Below, piece by piece: positions 35,431 to 44,024 of a stretch of DNA of 64,000 nt. The translations under genes were made by a program, and so were the position numbers. This DNA is from Methylibium sp965279545 (GTDB lineage: Bacteria; Pseudomonadota; Gammaproteobacteria; Burkholderiales; Burkholderiaceae_C): the NCBI RefSeq assembly GCF_965279545.1, contig NZ_OZ257250.1:3968001-4032000 (forward strand). The letters are read 5' to 3'. Under the pieces are notes generated by a model. It did no database searches and was not told the origin of the DNA. It saw only the letters and a program-made list of their open reading frames with translations. Within the stretch, counting starts at the first letter, position 1. Each line of letters begins with the position of its first letter.

Positions 35431-36104
35431 TCAAGGTGATCATCTGCGACGACCATGTGATCGTGCGCCAGGGCATCAAGCAGATCCTGGCCGACGCCGG
35501 CGACATCGCGCTGGCCGGCGAGGCCGGCAACGGCCCCGACGCGATGGCACTGGTGCGCTCCGGTGCCGCGGCCGGCAGGCTGCCCGACGTGGTGCTGCTC
35601 GACATCGCGATGCCGCAACGCGACGGCCTCGACGTGCTGAAGGCGCTGAAGGCCGAGTTCCCGAAGCTGCCGGTGCTGATGCTCAGCACCTACCCCGACC
35701 GCCAGTACGCGGTGCGCAGCCTCAAGCTCGGCGCGGCCGGCTACCTGAACAAGAGCGCCGACAGCGAGCAGATGATCGACGCGATCCGCAAGGTGGCGAA
35801 GGGCAGGCTCTTCATCACGCCCAGCGTTGCCGAGCAGCTGGCCGGCGCGGTGCGCGCCGGCAGCGGCACGAAGAAGGGCCGGGGCGACGACGATGCCCCA
35901 CTGCACGAGCGCCTGTCGCACCGCGAGTACCAGGTGTTCCGCCTGCTGGCCGCGGGCAAGAGCGTCGGCGAGATCGCCGAGCAGCTGGTGCTGTCGCCCA
36001 ACACCGTGAGCACCTACCGCGCGCGCATCCTGGAGAAGACCAGCGTGCGCAACGACGTCGAACTGGCGCTGTACGCGGTGAGGCAGGAGTTGATGCCGGC
36101 CTGA
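35427..36104 (+). CDS. NarL/FixJ-family response regulator
   Basis: 225 residues. Receiver domain with VIICDDHVIVRQGI (acidic pair), phospho-acceptor Asp in VVLLDIAMPQRDG, and Lys in AAGYLNKSA. The C-terminal LuxR-type helix-turn-helix reads HREYQVFRLLAAGKSVGEIA then LVLSPNTVSTYRARILEK. The start overlaps the stop of the upstream kinase (ATGA at 35427), with GAGGAGGG before it, so the pair is translationally coupled and almost certainly a cognate two-component system. Target genes are not evident. Confidence 0.94.
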   Translation: MIKVIICDDHVIVRQGIKQILADAGDIALAGEAGNGPDAMALVRSGAAAGRLPDVVLLDIAMPQRDGLDVLKALKAEFPKLPVLMLSTYPDRQYAVRSLKLGAAGYLNKSADSEQMIDAIRKVAKGRLFITPSVAEQLAGAVRAGSGTKKGRGDDDAPLHERLSHREYQVFRLLAAGKSVGEIAEQLVLSPNTVSTYRARILEKTSVRNDVELALYAVRQELMPA

Positions 36105-36138
36105 GGTTCGAGGCGTTCACCGGCCGCCCTATCGGCGG

Positions 36139-38844
36139 TCAGACACCCAGGCCCTGATCGACATCGGCGGTTGCCGAGGATTCGCCATTCGGAAAGCGCC
36201 CGGAACGGCGGGCAGGGGGCATGAACGTCGGCAACGTCAGGCGTCGCCCTTCGCGCAGTGCGCGGGTGATCTCCTCGACGGGCAGTGGCCGCGAGAAGTA
36301 GTAGCCCTGCATCTCGTCACAGCCGTGGGCACGCAGGAAGTTGAGCTGCTCCTCGGTCTCGACGCCTTCGGCCACGACCTTGAGCTTCAGGCTTCGCGCC
36401 AGGTTGATGATCGCCAGCGCGATGGTCGCACCGTCGGCATCGGTGGTGACGTCGCGGATGAACTCACGGTCGATCTTCAGCGCATCGAGCGGGAAGCGCT
36501 TCAGGTAGGCGAGGCTCGAATAGCCGGTGCCGAAGTCGTCGACCGACAGCCGGATACCGCGGGCCTTCATGTCCCGCAGTGCTTGCACGGCCGCTTCCGA
36601 GTCGCTCATCAGGCTCGACTCGGTCAACTCGAGTTCGAGCAGGCCCGGGTCGACCTTGCTCGATGCCAGGATGTCGCCGATCACGGCGGCGAGATTCTTC
36701 TGCCGGAACTGGCGCGCCGACAGATTGACCGCGACCGGCGGCGGTGACAAGCCTTCAGCCCGCCACCGGGCGATCTGTGCGCACACCGTCGCGACGACCC
36801 ATTCACCGACCGGGAGGATCAGACCGGTGTCCTCGAGGATCGGAATGAAGTCGCCGGGCGGCACCAGGCCGCGCCCCGCCGGCTGCCACCTCAGCAGCGC
36901 CTCCATGCCGCTGATCTCGCCGGTTGCGAGCCTGACCTTGGGCTGATAGTGCAAGAGATACTCGCCGCGGTCGAGCGCGCCGCGCAGCTGGGACTCGGCG
37001 CGCATGCGCGCGAGGGCGAGCTCGTTCATCTGCGGCATGTAGAACTGGTAGGCGTTGCGGCCGGACTCCTTGGCCCGGTACATCGCGGTGTCGGCGTTCT
37101 TCAGGAGCGTGTCGGGTTCGCGTCCGTCGATCGGGTACACGCCGATGCCGATGCTGGCCGACACATAGACCTCGTGCACGCCGAGCTGGAACGGTGCGGC
37201 AAGCGAGGCGACGATCTTCTGCGCGACCAGGGCGGCGTCATCGGGGCGCGCCAGGTGCGCCAGCGCGACGGCAAACTCGTCGCCGCCGAGTCGACCGACG
37301 GTGTCGCCCGGGCGCACCGCGCACCGCAGGCGCTCGGCGATCTCGACCAGCAGCAGGTCGCCGACGGCATGGCCGAGGGTGTCGTTGACGTTCTTGAACC
37401 GATCGATGTCGACGAACAGCACGCCCACCGGCAGCTTGTCCCGCTCCGCGACGATCAGCGTGTGACCGAGCCGGTCCAGGTACATGCTGCGATTGGGCAA
37501 CTCGGTCAGCGGATCGAACTGGGCCAGGTAGGTCAACCGGTCTTCGGTGTTCTTGCGCTCGATGGTCGCGGCCAGCGTGTTCGACACGCTCTGCACGAAG
37601 TCGGCGTTCTCGGCACTGAAGCAGCCAGGCTCGCGCGAATAGGCGCCGATGACGCCGTAGGCGCCGCCGCCGCCGCAGACCAGCACCTCCACGGCGCTGC
37701 GCACGCCGTGTGCCTGCAGGATGGCGGAGCGCTGGAAGCGCGTCTGGGACTCGAAATCGCCAATGACGATCGACTCGCGCGCACCGAGGATGAAGCGGTC
37801 CTGCGTCTCGGCCGCGGCATCGAAGCACGGCTCGCGCAGCCACGTTTCGGACCAGCCTGTACCGGCCACCTGGACCAGCGTGCGGTCATCGGATCCTGCC
37901 TCCAGCAGCCGGCAAAGATCGACCTTCAATCCTTGCTGCACGATCTCGATCGCCTGCGACATCAGTTCGGGCAGCGGCGGGTTCTCCAGCGCGAACTGGC
38001 CGAAGCGCGCCAACAAGCCATGCTTCACCGTCTGTCTTTGCAGCGCGCGCTCGACATCCTTGCGCGTCGTGATGTCGCGCGCCACCTTGGCGATCAGCCA
38101 GGCGCTTCCCACGCGCACGGCGCGGCGGCGCACCTCGACCGGCACCCGGGTGCCGTCGGCGCGCTGCAGGCGCGTCTCGAAGGTGTCGCCGCTCACGTCG
38201 CCGGCAATCAGCGCCTGCCACGAGGTCTCGAGCTCGTGGCGAGTGGTCGAGAACAGGGTTTCGGGGGCTATCGCCAGCAGGTCTGCCCGCGAGTGGCCAT
38301 ACATCTGGCATGCGGCGCCATTGACGTCGACCAGCGCCATGCGACTGACGTCGATCAGGAAGATCGCGTCGGCCGTCGCTTCCATCGCGGCGCCGAATCG
38401 CCGCAGGCCCTGATCGCGGCGACGGCGCTCCGTGATGTCCTGGTGCGCGATCACGAACAGGTCGCATTCGCTCCCAAAGCGCGTGACGGCGGCTTCGAAC
38501 CAGCGTTCGTCCGCCGGCGAAGGGCCTGGATACTCCATCGAGAAACGCTCGCGCCGGCCGGCCAGCACCTGGCGAACCCCCGCCGCGAACGCATGCGTCC
38601 AGTCCACCTCCGGCCCGGTGGCACTGTCGCAGGTGCCGAGATAGTCGCTTCCTTCCACCGCCTGCCGCGGGCGCCCGCTGTCGGCCGCCGCGCGCAGGCG
38701 CCATGCGCGATTGACCGCGCACACGATGCCGTGGCGGTCGACGACGCAGGCATGCTCGGACAGCGCGTCGACCGTTGCCCACGCCAGCGAGTCACGTGGC
38801 GAGGCGCCAGCGTTGCTGGCGAGAACGGGGGCGGCGATGGACAT
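36139..38844 (-). CDS. PAS-PAS-GAF-GGDEF-EAL cyclic-di-GMP protein
   Basis: 901 residues. Two PAS domains (ending HQDITERRRRDQ and VARDITTRKDVER), a GAF-like domain (about 275-430, including EVLVCGGGGAYGVIGAYS), then a GGDEF domain with intact RLGGDEF, and an EAL domain with MEALLRWQ, NLSARQF, LELTESSLM and DDFGTGYSSL. Both catalytic signatures are present, so it could make and degrade cyclic di-GMP depending on PAS/GAF input. No membrane segment is visible. It is convergent with the NarL-type regulator gene. Confidence 0.95.
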   Translation of the reverse strand: MSIAAPVLASNAGASPRDSLAWATVDALSEHACVVDRHGIVCAVNRAWRLRAAADSGRPRQAVEGSDYLGTCDSATGPEVDWTHAFAAGVRQVLAGRRERFSMEYPGPSPADERWFEAAVTRFGSECDLFVIAHQDITERRRRDQGLRRFGAAMEATADAIFLIDVSRMALVDVNGAACQMYGHSRADLLAIAPETLFSTTRHELETSWQALIAGDVSGDTFETRLQRADGTRVPVEVRRRAVRVGSAWLIAKVARDITTRKDVERALQRQTVKHGLLARFGQFALENPPLPELMSQAIEIVQQGLKVDLCRLLEAGSDDRTLVQVAGTGWSETWLREPCFDAAAETQDRFILGARESIVIGDFESQTRFQRSAILQAHGVRSAVEVLVCGGGGAYGVIGAYSREPGCFSAENADFVQSVSNTLAATIERKNTEDRLTYLAQFDPLTELPNRSMYLDRLGHTLIVAERDKLPVGVLFVDIDRFKNVNDTLGHAVGDLLLVEIAERLRCAVRPGDTVGRLGGDEFAVALAHLARPDDAALVAQKIVASLAAPFQLGVHEVYVSASIGIGVYPIDGREPDTLLKNADTAMYRAKESGRNAYQFYMPQMNELALARMRAESQLRGALDRGEYLLHYQPKVRLATGEISGMEALLRWQPAGRGLVPPGDFIPILEDTGLILPVGEWVVATVCAQIARWRAEGLSPPPVAVNLSARQFRQKNLAAVIGDILASSKVDPGLLELELTESSLMSDSEAAVQALRDMKARGIRLSVDDFGTGYSSLAYLKRFPLDALKIDREFIRDVTTDADGATIALAIINLARSLKLKVVAEGVETEEQLNFLRAHGCDEMQGYYFSRPLPVEEITRALREGRRLTLPTFMPPARRSGRFPNGESSATADVDQGLGV

Positions 38845-39135
38845 TCGGGTTCAGCGGCAAAGGGGAGTCTGGCTGGGCGCGGCGACCGCCCACCGTCGCT
38901 ATATCGGCAAGTGCCCGGCGCGATTGAGCGCGGCTGCGCCGCCCAACGCCTTGCTGACTCGTTACACGGCGCTCGGTGCCCCGCCGTCGAGGCGGGGCGG
39001 GCGGTTTCCTGCCCCGCGGGGCCACACGCGCAGCATTGATCGAGGTCAACGGGCGGCGAGCCCCGTCGCGGCGGCGTGTCGTCTGTGCGAGAGTCCGGCG
39101 TCGTCACAGCGCGGTTCGCGATCCGCACGTCCCGC

Positions 39136-40491
39136 ATGAAGATCACCTTCCTCGGCGCCGCCGATACGGTCACCGGCTCCAGGCATCTCGTCGAGCTCGG
39201 CGGTGCGCGCGTGCTGCTCGACTGCGGCCTGTTCCAGGGCTACAAGACGCTGCGCGAGCGCAACTGGGCGCCGCTGGCGGTGCCGCCGGCGCTGATCGAC
39301 GCGGTGGTGCTGAGCCACGCCCACCTCGACCACTGCGGCTGGCTGCCGGTGCTGGTGAAGCAGGGCTTCAAGGGCACGGTGCACGCCTCTGCCGCCACAC
39401 GCGACCTGGCCGAGGTGCTGCTGCTCGACAGCGCGCACCTGCAGGAAGAGGACGCACGGCGCGCCAACCGGGGCGGTTGGTCGCGCCACCAGCCGGCGCT
39501 GCCGCTGTACAGCGTCGCTGACGCCAAGCGCGCCATCTCGAGGATCGTGGCGCTGCCGGCCGGCCGCAGTGTGCGCATCGGCGACGCGCGAATCGAGCTC
39601 ACGCCTGCCGGCCACCTGCTGGGTGCGATGTCGGTGGGCGTGCGCGCGAACGGCCGCACGCTGGTGTTCTCGGGCGACCTGGGGCGCAGCGACGACCTGC
39701 TGATGCCGGCGCCTGGCCGCGTGGCGCAGGCCGACGTGCTGCTGATCGAGTCGACCTACGGCAACCGCCGGCATCCGCGCGACGACGTGCAGGCGCAGCT
39801 GGGCGAGATCGTCCGCGCCACGGTGCGGCGCGGCGGCAGCGTGCTGCTGCCGTCGTTCGCGGTCGGCCGTGCGCAGGCGCTGCTGCTGGTGCTGCAGCGG
39901 TTGAAGGCGGCCGGCGAGATCCCGGCCGACCTGCCGGTCTTCCTGGACAGCCCGATGGCGAGCACCGCGACCGCGCTCTACCAGCACCATCGCAAGCTGT
40001 TGCGCATCGCACCGCGCGAGGCCGGCACGCTGACCGACGGCGTGACGCTGGTCGCGGGGCCCAAGGAGTCCGAGCGCCTGACACGCCAGCGCTGGCCCAA
40101 GGTCGTCATCTCGGCCAGCGGCATGGCCACCGGCGGGCGCGTGCTGTACCACCTGAAGGCGCTGGCGCCCAACCCGCGCAACCACATCGTCTTTCCCGGC
40201 TTCCAGGTCGGCGGCACGCGCGGTGCGGCGCTGATCGGCGGCGCGCGCGAGGTCAAGATCCACGGCGAGTACATCGCGGTGAAGGCCGAGGTCAGCCACC
40301 TCGAAGGCTTCTCCGGCCATGCCGATGCCGACGGGCTGATGGACTGGCTGCGCGGCTTCGCGTCGCCGCCGGAGCGGACCTTCGTCGTCCACGGCGAGCC
40401 CGCGGCGGCCGACACGCTGCGGCTGCGCATCCAGGACGAGCTGGGCTGGCGCGTGTCGGTGCCGGAGCACGGGGCGACGCTGGAGGTGTGA
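39136..40491 (+). CDS. MBL-fold RNase/CPSF73-like hydrolase (beta-CASP)
   Basis: 451 residues. The metallo-beta-lactamase motif HAHLDHCGWLP supplies the zinc-binding residues, with further ligands in TPAGHLLGAMSVG and FSGDLGRSDD. The beta-CASP region contains VLLPSFAVGRAQ, VISASGMATGGRVL and EGFSGHADADGLMDWL, and a C-terminal RMMBL-type end has TFVVHGEP. Such proteins are exo/endoribonucleases in RNA maturation. The ATG at 39136 begins the first beta strand (MKITFLGAADTVTGS). The following membrane-protein gene overlaps its stop by four bases (GTGA). Confidence 0.92.
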   Translation: MKITFLGAADTVTGSRHLVELGGARVLLDCGLFQGYKTLRERNWAPLAVPPALIDAVVLSHAHLDHCGWLPVLVKQGFKGTVHASAATRDLAEVLLLDSAHLQEEDARRANRGGWSRHQPALPLYSVADAKRAISRIVALPAGRSVRIGDARIELTPAGHLLGAMSVGVRANGRTLVFSGDLGRSDDLLMPAPGRVAQADVLLIESTYGNRRHPRDDVQAQLGEIVRATVRRGGSVLLPSFAVGRAQALLLVLQRLKAAGEIPADLPVFLDSPMASTATALYQHHRKLLRIAPREAGTLTDGVTLVAGPKESERLTRQRWPKVVISASGMATGGRVLYHLKALAPNPRNHIVFPGFQVGGTRGAALIGGAREVKIHGEYIAVKAEVSHLEGFSGHADADGLMDWLRGFASPPERTFVVHGEPAAADTLRLRIQDELGWRVSVPEHGATLEV

Positions 40492-41744
40492 GCTTGGACG
40501 CGCTGCCGGACGGGGTCCTCGGGCTGGCGGTCGCGCTGGGCGCGGGCCTGCTGATCGGCATCGAGCGCGAACGCCGCAAGGGCCGCGGCGACGACCGCGA
40601 GGCCGCGGGCCTGCGCAGCTTTGCGGTCGCGGCGGCCACCGGCGGCCTTGCCCAATGGCTGCCGGTGCCGGGGCTGGTGGTGGCCGGGGCGGTGCTGGTG
40701 GCGGCACTGGCCGCGCTGTCGTACGGGAGAAGTCGCTCGCGCGATCCGGGGCTGACCACCGAACTGGCGCTGTTCACCACCTACCTGATCGGCGTGCAGT
40801 CGGTGCTCTCGCCCGCGCTCGGGGCGGCCTGCGGCGCCGGCCTCGCGGCGCTGCTGGCGGCGCGTGAGCGGCTGCACCGTTTCGCGACCCAGCTGCTGAG
40901 CGACCAGGAGTTGCATGACGGACTGCTGCTGGCCGCGTTGGCGCTGATCGTGCTGCCGCTGGTCCCGTCGCGGCCGCTCGAGGCATTCGGTGGCATCAGT
41001 CTGAGGCCGCTCGTTGCGCTGGTGCTGTTGATCATGGCCATGCAGGCCGGCGGTCAGGTGGCGCTGCGCTGGCTCGGTGTGCGCGGCGGCGTGCTCGTGT
41101 CGGGCTTCGTATCGGGATTCGTCTCGAGCACCGCGACCGTCGCATCGTTCGGCAGCCGCTCGCGCGCGCAGCCGGCGCAGACGGCGGTGCTGGCCGGCGC
41201 CGCCGCGCTCTCGGCGGTGGCCACCTGGCTGCAGGTGCTGGTGATGAGCGCGGTGCTGTCGCCGCCTGCCGCCGTCGCGCTGTTCCCGGTGGCGCTGGCC
41301 GGCGCGGCAGGCGCATTGGCCATCGGCCTGCTGTCGCTGCGCTCGCGCGGTGCGCTCGCTGCGGCGCCGGCGGGCCCGCCACGCAGCGCGCTGCGGCCGC
41401 GCGAGGCGATCGTGGTGGCGCTGACGCTGGGTGTCGTCGCGCTGGGGGTCGGCAATGCGCAGCGCCACTACGGAGACGCCGGGCTCGGCCTGAGCGTCGC
41501 GCTCGCCGCGCTGCTCGACGCGCACGCGCCGGTGGCGTCGCTCGCTTCACTGCACGCGGCCGGCGAGCTGTCGACCGAGCAGATGCTGCGCGGCGTGCTG
41601 CTGGCCGTCAGCGCGAACACGCTGACGCGTTGCGGTGTGGCGGCCGTGGCCGGCGGGCGGGCCTACGCGCTGCGCGTCGGGGCGGCGTTGGCGGTCAGCC
41701 TCGCGCTCGCGTGGGCTGCGGCGTGGTGGCTGTTGCGGCCTTGA
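40488..41744 (+). CDS. MgtC/DUF4010-type integral membrane protein
   Basis: 418 residues and about ten or more membrane helices. The N-terminal MgtC-like motif LGAGLLIGIERERRKG is followed by AAGLRSFAVAAATGG; the second half, with GFVSGFVSSTATVASFGS, is typical of the DUF4010 family. The role is unknown; MgtC-like proteins are linked to magnesium stress. The GTG at 40488 overlaps the upstream stop by four bases, and a TTG at 40494 is an alternative with better spacing from GGAGG. Confidence 0.8.
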   Translation: MSLDALPDGVLGLAVALGAGLLIGIERERRKGRGDDREAAGLRSFAVAAATGGLAQWLPVPGLVVAGAVLVAALAALSYGRSRSRDPGLTTELALFTTYLIGVQSVLSPALGAACGAGLAALLAARERLHRFATQLLSDQELHDGLLLAALALIVLPLVPSRPLEAFGGISLRPLVALVLLIMAMQAGGQVALRWLGVRGGVLVSGFVSGFVSSTATVASFGSRSRAQPAQTAVLAGAAALSAVATWLQVLVMSAVLSPPAAVALFPVALAGAAGALAIGLLSLRSRGALAAAPAGPPRSALRPREAIVVALTLGVVALGVGNAQRHYGDAGLGLSVALAALLDAHAPVASLASLHAAGELSTEQMLRGVLLAVSANTLTRCGVAAVAGGRAYALRVGAALAVSLALAWAAAWWLLRP

Positions 41745-41759
41745 GGGCCGTTGCGTCGG

Positions 41760-42128
41760 TCAGCTGCGGTGGGGAGCCCGGTCGGCCTGCTCCTGGCAGG
41801 TCAGGCACAGGCGCGCCTCGGGCAGTGCACGCAGCCGCGGCAGGCCGATCGGCTTGCCGCAGCGTTCGCAGTCGCCGTAGCCGCCGACATTCAGGCGCTG
41901 CAGCGCCGCGCTCACTTCGTCGAGTTCGCGCTGCCAGTGGCTGATCAGCGTGATCTCGAGTTCGTCTTCCGCATCGGCGGCGGCGCCTTCGCTGCCGGCG
42001 ATGAAGGTGTTGCCGGTGGCGGCGCCGGGCTCGACGAGTTGCGCGCGGTGTGCGCGAACCTCGTCGCGCAACCGCGCCTCGCGGGCGAGCAGGTCGTCGC
42101 GGATGTCTGCGTAGGGCCGGGTGTTCAT
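41760..42128 (-). CDS. DksA/TraR-family zinc-finger protein
   Basis: 122 residues. The helical N-terminal half (MNTRPYADIRDDLLAREARL) is followed by the four-cysteine zinc finger CERCGKPI and CLTC. The family binds the RNA polymerase secondary channel and modulates promoters in stringent response or stress; the coiled-coil tip region has DAEDELEIT, acidic as in DksA-like paralogues. A universal stress protein gene lies 53 bp upstream on the same strand, so the pair may be stress-induced together. Confidence 0.88.
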   Translation of the reverse strand: MNTRPYADIRDDLLAREARLRDEVRAHRAQLVEPGAATGNTFIAGSEGAAADAEDELEITLISHWQRELDEVSAALQRLNVGGYGDCERCGKPIGLPRLRALPEARLCLTCQEQADRAPHRS

Positions 42129-42181
42129 GCGGGTTGCCTTCGGGGTGGATCAGGGATTGCCGCCGGACCATCCGGCGACTT

Positions 42182-42625
42182 CTAGTGCAGCATCAACAGG
42201 GGCAACTCGCTGCGCACCATCACGCCCCGCGTCTGCGAACCGAACAGCCACTCGCCGAACAGGCCGCGCCCGTGCGTCACCATCACGATCAGGTCGCAGC
42301 CGCGCTGGCGGGCGACATCGGCGATCGCCGCATCGATCTCGTGGGCCTGGGCGAAGAAGCCCTCGAAGGGAACGCCGGCGTCGGTGGCGCGCCGCTCGAA
42401 CGCCGACAGCACGCCCTTCGCGTGCTCGGCCGTGGCCCGCGCATGCGCTTCGAGATCCCGCAGGTAGTGCGCGGCGCTGCGGGTCGAGCCCGCGGGCGGC
42501 ACCGGCGGCTCGGCGATGAAGGCAGTGATCGACGCGCCGAGCTGGAGCGCAAAGTCGATGCTCGCCTGCATCGCGCGGTCGGCCAGGGCGCCGCCGTCGA
42601 CGGGAACCAGGATGTGCTTGAACAT
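42182..42625 (-). CDS. Universal stress protein, UspA family
   Basis: 147 residues. Typical Usp start MFKHILVPVDGGALADRAMQ and the nucleotide-binding end IVMVTHGRGLFGEWLFGSQT with VMVRSELPLLML. Single-domain Usp proteins bind ATP and respond to starvation and stress. The glycine pattern supports the ATP-binding class. Followed by the DksA-like gene. Confidence 0.92.
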   Translation of the reverse strand: MFKHILVPVDGGALADRAMQASIDFALQLGASITAFIAEPPVPPAGSTRSAAHYLRDLEAHARATAEHAKGVLSAFERRATDAGVPFEGFFAQAHEIDAAIADVARQRGCDLIVMVTHGRGLFGEWLFGSQTRGVMVRSELPLLMLH

Positions 42626-42778
42626 GGTGAATGCCTGTGCCTGCAGCGCTGCGGTCGATTCAGTCTAGGTGGCGCCGGTGCGAACAGGCTTGTCCAGGAT
42701 CAAACAGGCCGCGGCGCGGCGCGGCGCCGGCGGGCCCGCGGCCTTGATGCAGCGCAAGCCGCGTTGGGGGTCGTCTGG

Positions 42779-43047
42779 CTAGGGCCTGTTCACGCTACCG
42801 GAGGGCACACGCCCGGGTTGCACAGGCCGCAGGGGTAGGCGCGAAGGAGGCGGCGTGCTGTTGCACGCAACGACTGAGCAACGCCGCCCTGCGACCTGTG
42901 CAACCCGGGCCCGAAGGGTGACCCATGAAACAAACGCCCTCGGCGTTGCAAAGGCTCGCCGGGGCCCGACCCCGGCTGCGCTTTGCGCCTTGATGGCCTT
43001 CGTTTCATGGGTCACGTGTGCCCTCCGGTAGCGTGAACAGGCCCTAG
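42779..43047. repeat. 269-bp nested palindromic element (MITE-like)
   Basis: Perfect 33-bp inverted ends: 42779-42811, starting CTAGGGCCTGTTCACGCTAC, and 43015-43047. Inside are two further perfect inverted pairs: CCCGGGTTGCACAGG (42812-42826 with 42895-42909) and GTGACCCATGAAAC (42918-42931 with 43002-43015). The ends read C-TA-GGG and CCC-TA-G, compatible with a TA target. No transposase frame is inside. The rest of the gap (42626-42778 and 43048-43130) holds nothing I can name. It resembles a non-autonomous element or a structured RNA/DNA element. Confidence 0.85.
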
Positions 43048-43130
43048 AGTGATCCGGACCCTGCGCACGGCGCGCGGGCAGGTTCCCGGAGGCATGCCGC
43101 CATGCGGCCGACCCAGACTCACGCTGTTCG

Positions 43131-43891
43131 ATGAAACGCGCTGCGTGGTGGCGGCGTTTCGCGCGAACCGGCGTCATGGCGGCCGGCGCGGGGCTGCTCG
43201 CGGCCTGCGCGGGCCTGCAGCAAGGATCCGCCGCGCCGGAGCCACGTGTGCTGCCGATGAGCTTTGCGCCGGCGCTGCAGCGCGGCCTGTCGGCCGCGGT
43301 GGGGGTGTTCGGCGTGGGCATGTCCTATTCGGCGGCCGAGGCGCCGAAGCCTGGGGCGCCGCGCCGTGTCGGCGACGAGCGGGTGGCCGACCGCATCGGG
43401 GCCGGGTTCATCATCTCCGGTGCCGACGGCCTGATCGTCACGGCCTCGCACGCGGTGGCCGGCAGCCAGCGCATCGCGGTCAAGCTGCCCGACCAGCGCG
43501 TCGTCGCCGCCACGCTGGTGGGCGAGGACGAGGAGGCCGACATCGCGCTGCTGCGCGTGCCGCTCGTGCTGCCCGAGCCGCCGCCGCATGGCCGCTCCGC
43601 CTCGCTGCGCCCCGGCCGCGGCTGGGCGCCGAGTTCGACGACGTGACGCCCTTCACGGCGCTGGACGCACGCCGACCGTATGCGTCCGGGGCGCGGGTCG
43701 GCGCGGTCGGCATCGATTCGCTGGCCGAGCGCATCGGACTGCAGGCGGGCGACATCATCGTCGGCATGAATGGCCGACCCATCGGGCACAGCGGCGACCT
43801 CGCACGGGCGCTGCTGGCCTGGCGCTCGGTCAGCGGCACGACGCTGACCGTGTTCCGCGAGCAGGCCTACCTGGAACTGCGCCTGCAGTAG
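43131..43891 (+). pseudogene. HtrA/DegP-like serine protease, deleted and frameshifted
   Basis: The first frame (43131-43646) encodes a lipoprotein signal (GAGLLAACAG) and the front of a trypsin-like domain with the His (VTASHAV) and Asp (DIALLRVP) of the catalytic triad. It then shifts frame near 43610. The second frame continues from about 43620 with an intact PDZ domain (GLQAGDIIVGMNGRPIGHSG) and stops at 43891. The stretch that should carry the GNSGG serine is missing, so roughly 100-120 codons have been lost. Both the frameshift and the missing nucleophile argue against a working protease. Confidence 0.75.
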
Positions 43892-44024
43892 GTCCGCTGC
43901 GGTGCCCGACGGGGCGGGACCCGCCGTGTAGTGCCACCCCTACAAAACATCCCCGCCGCGCACGATCGCGCGAGCCGTGCCGCGTCCCTAGCATCGATCC
44001 TGATCCAAGCCGAAGGGATGCCCG

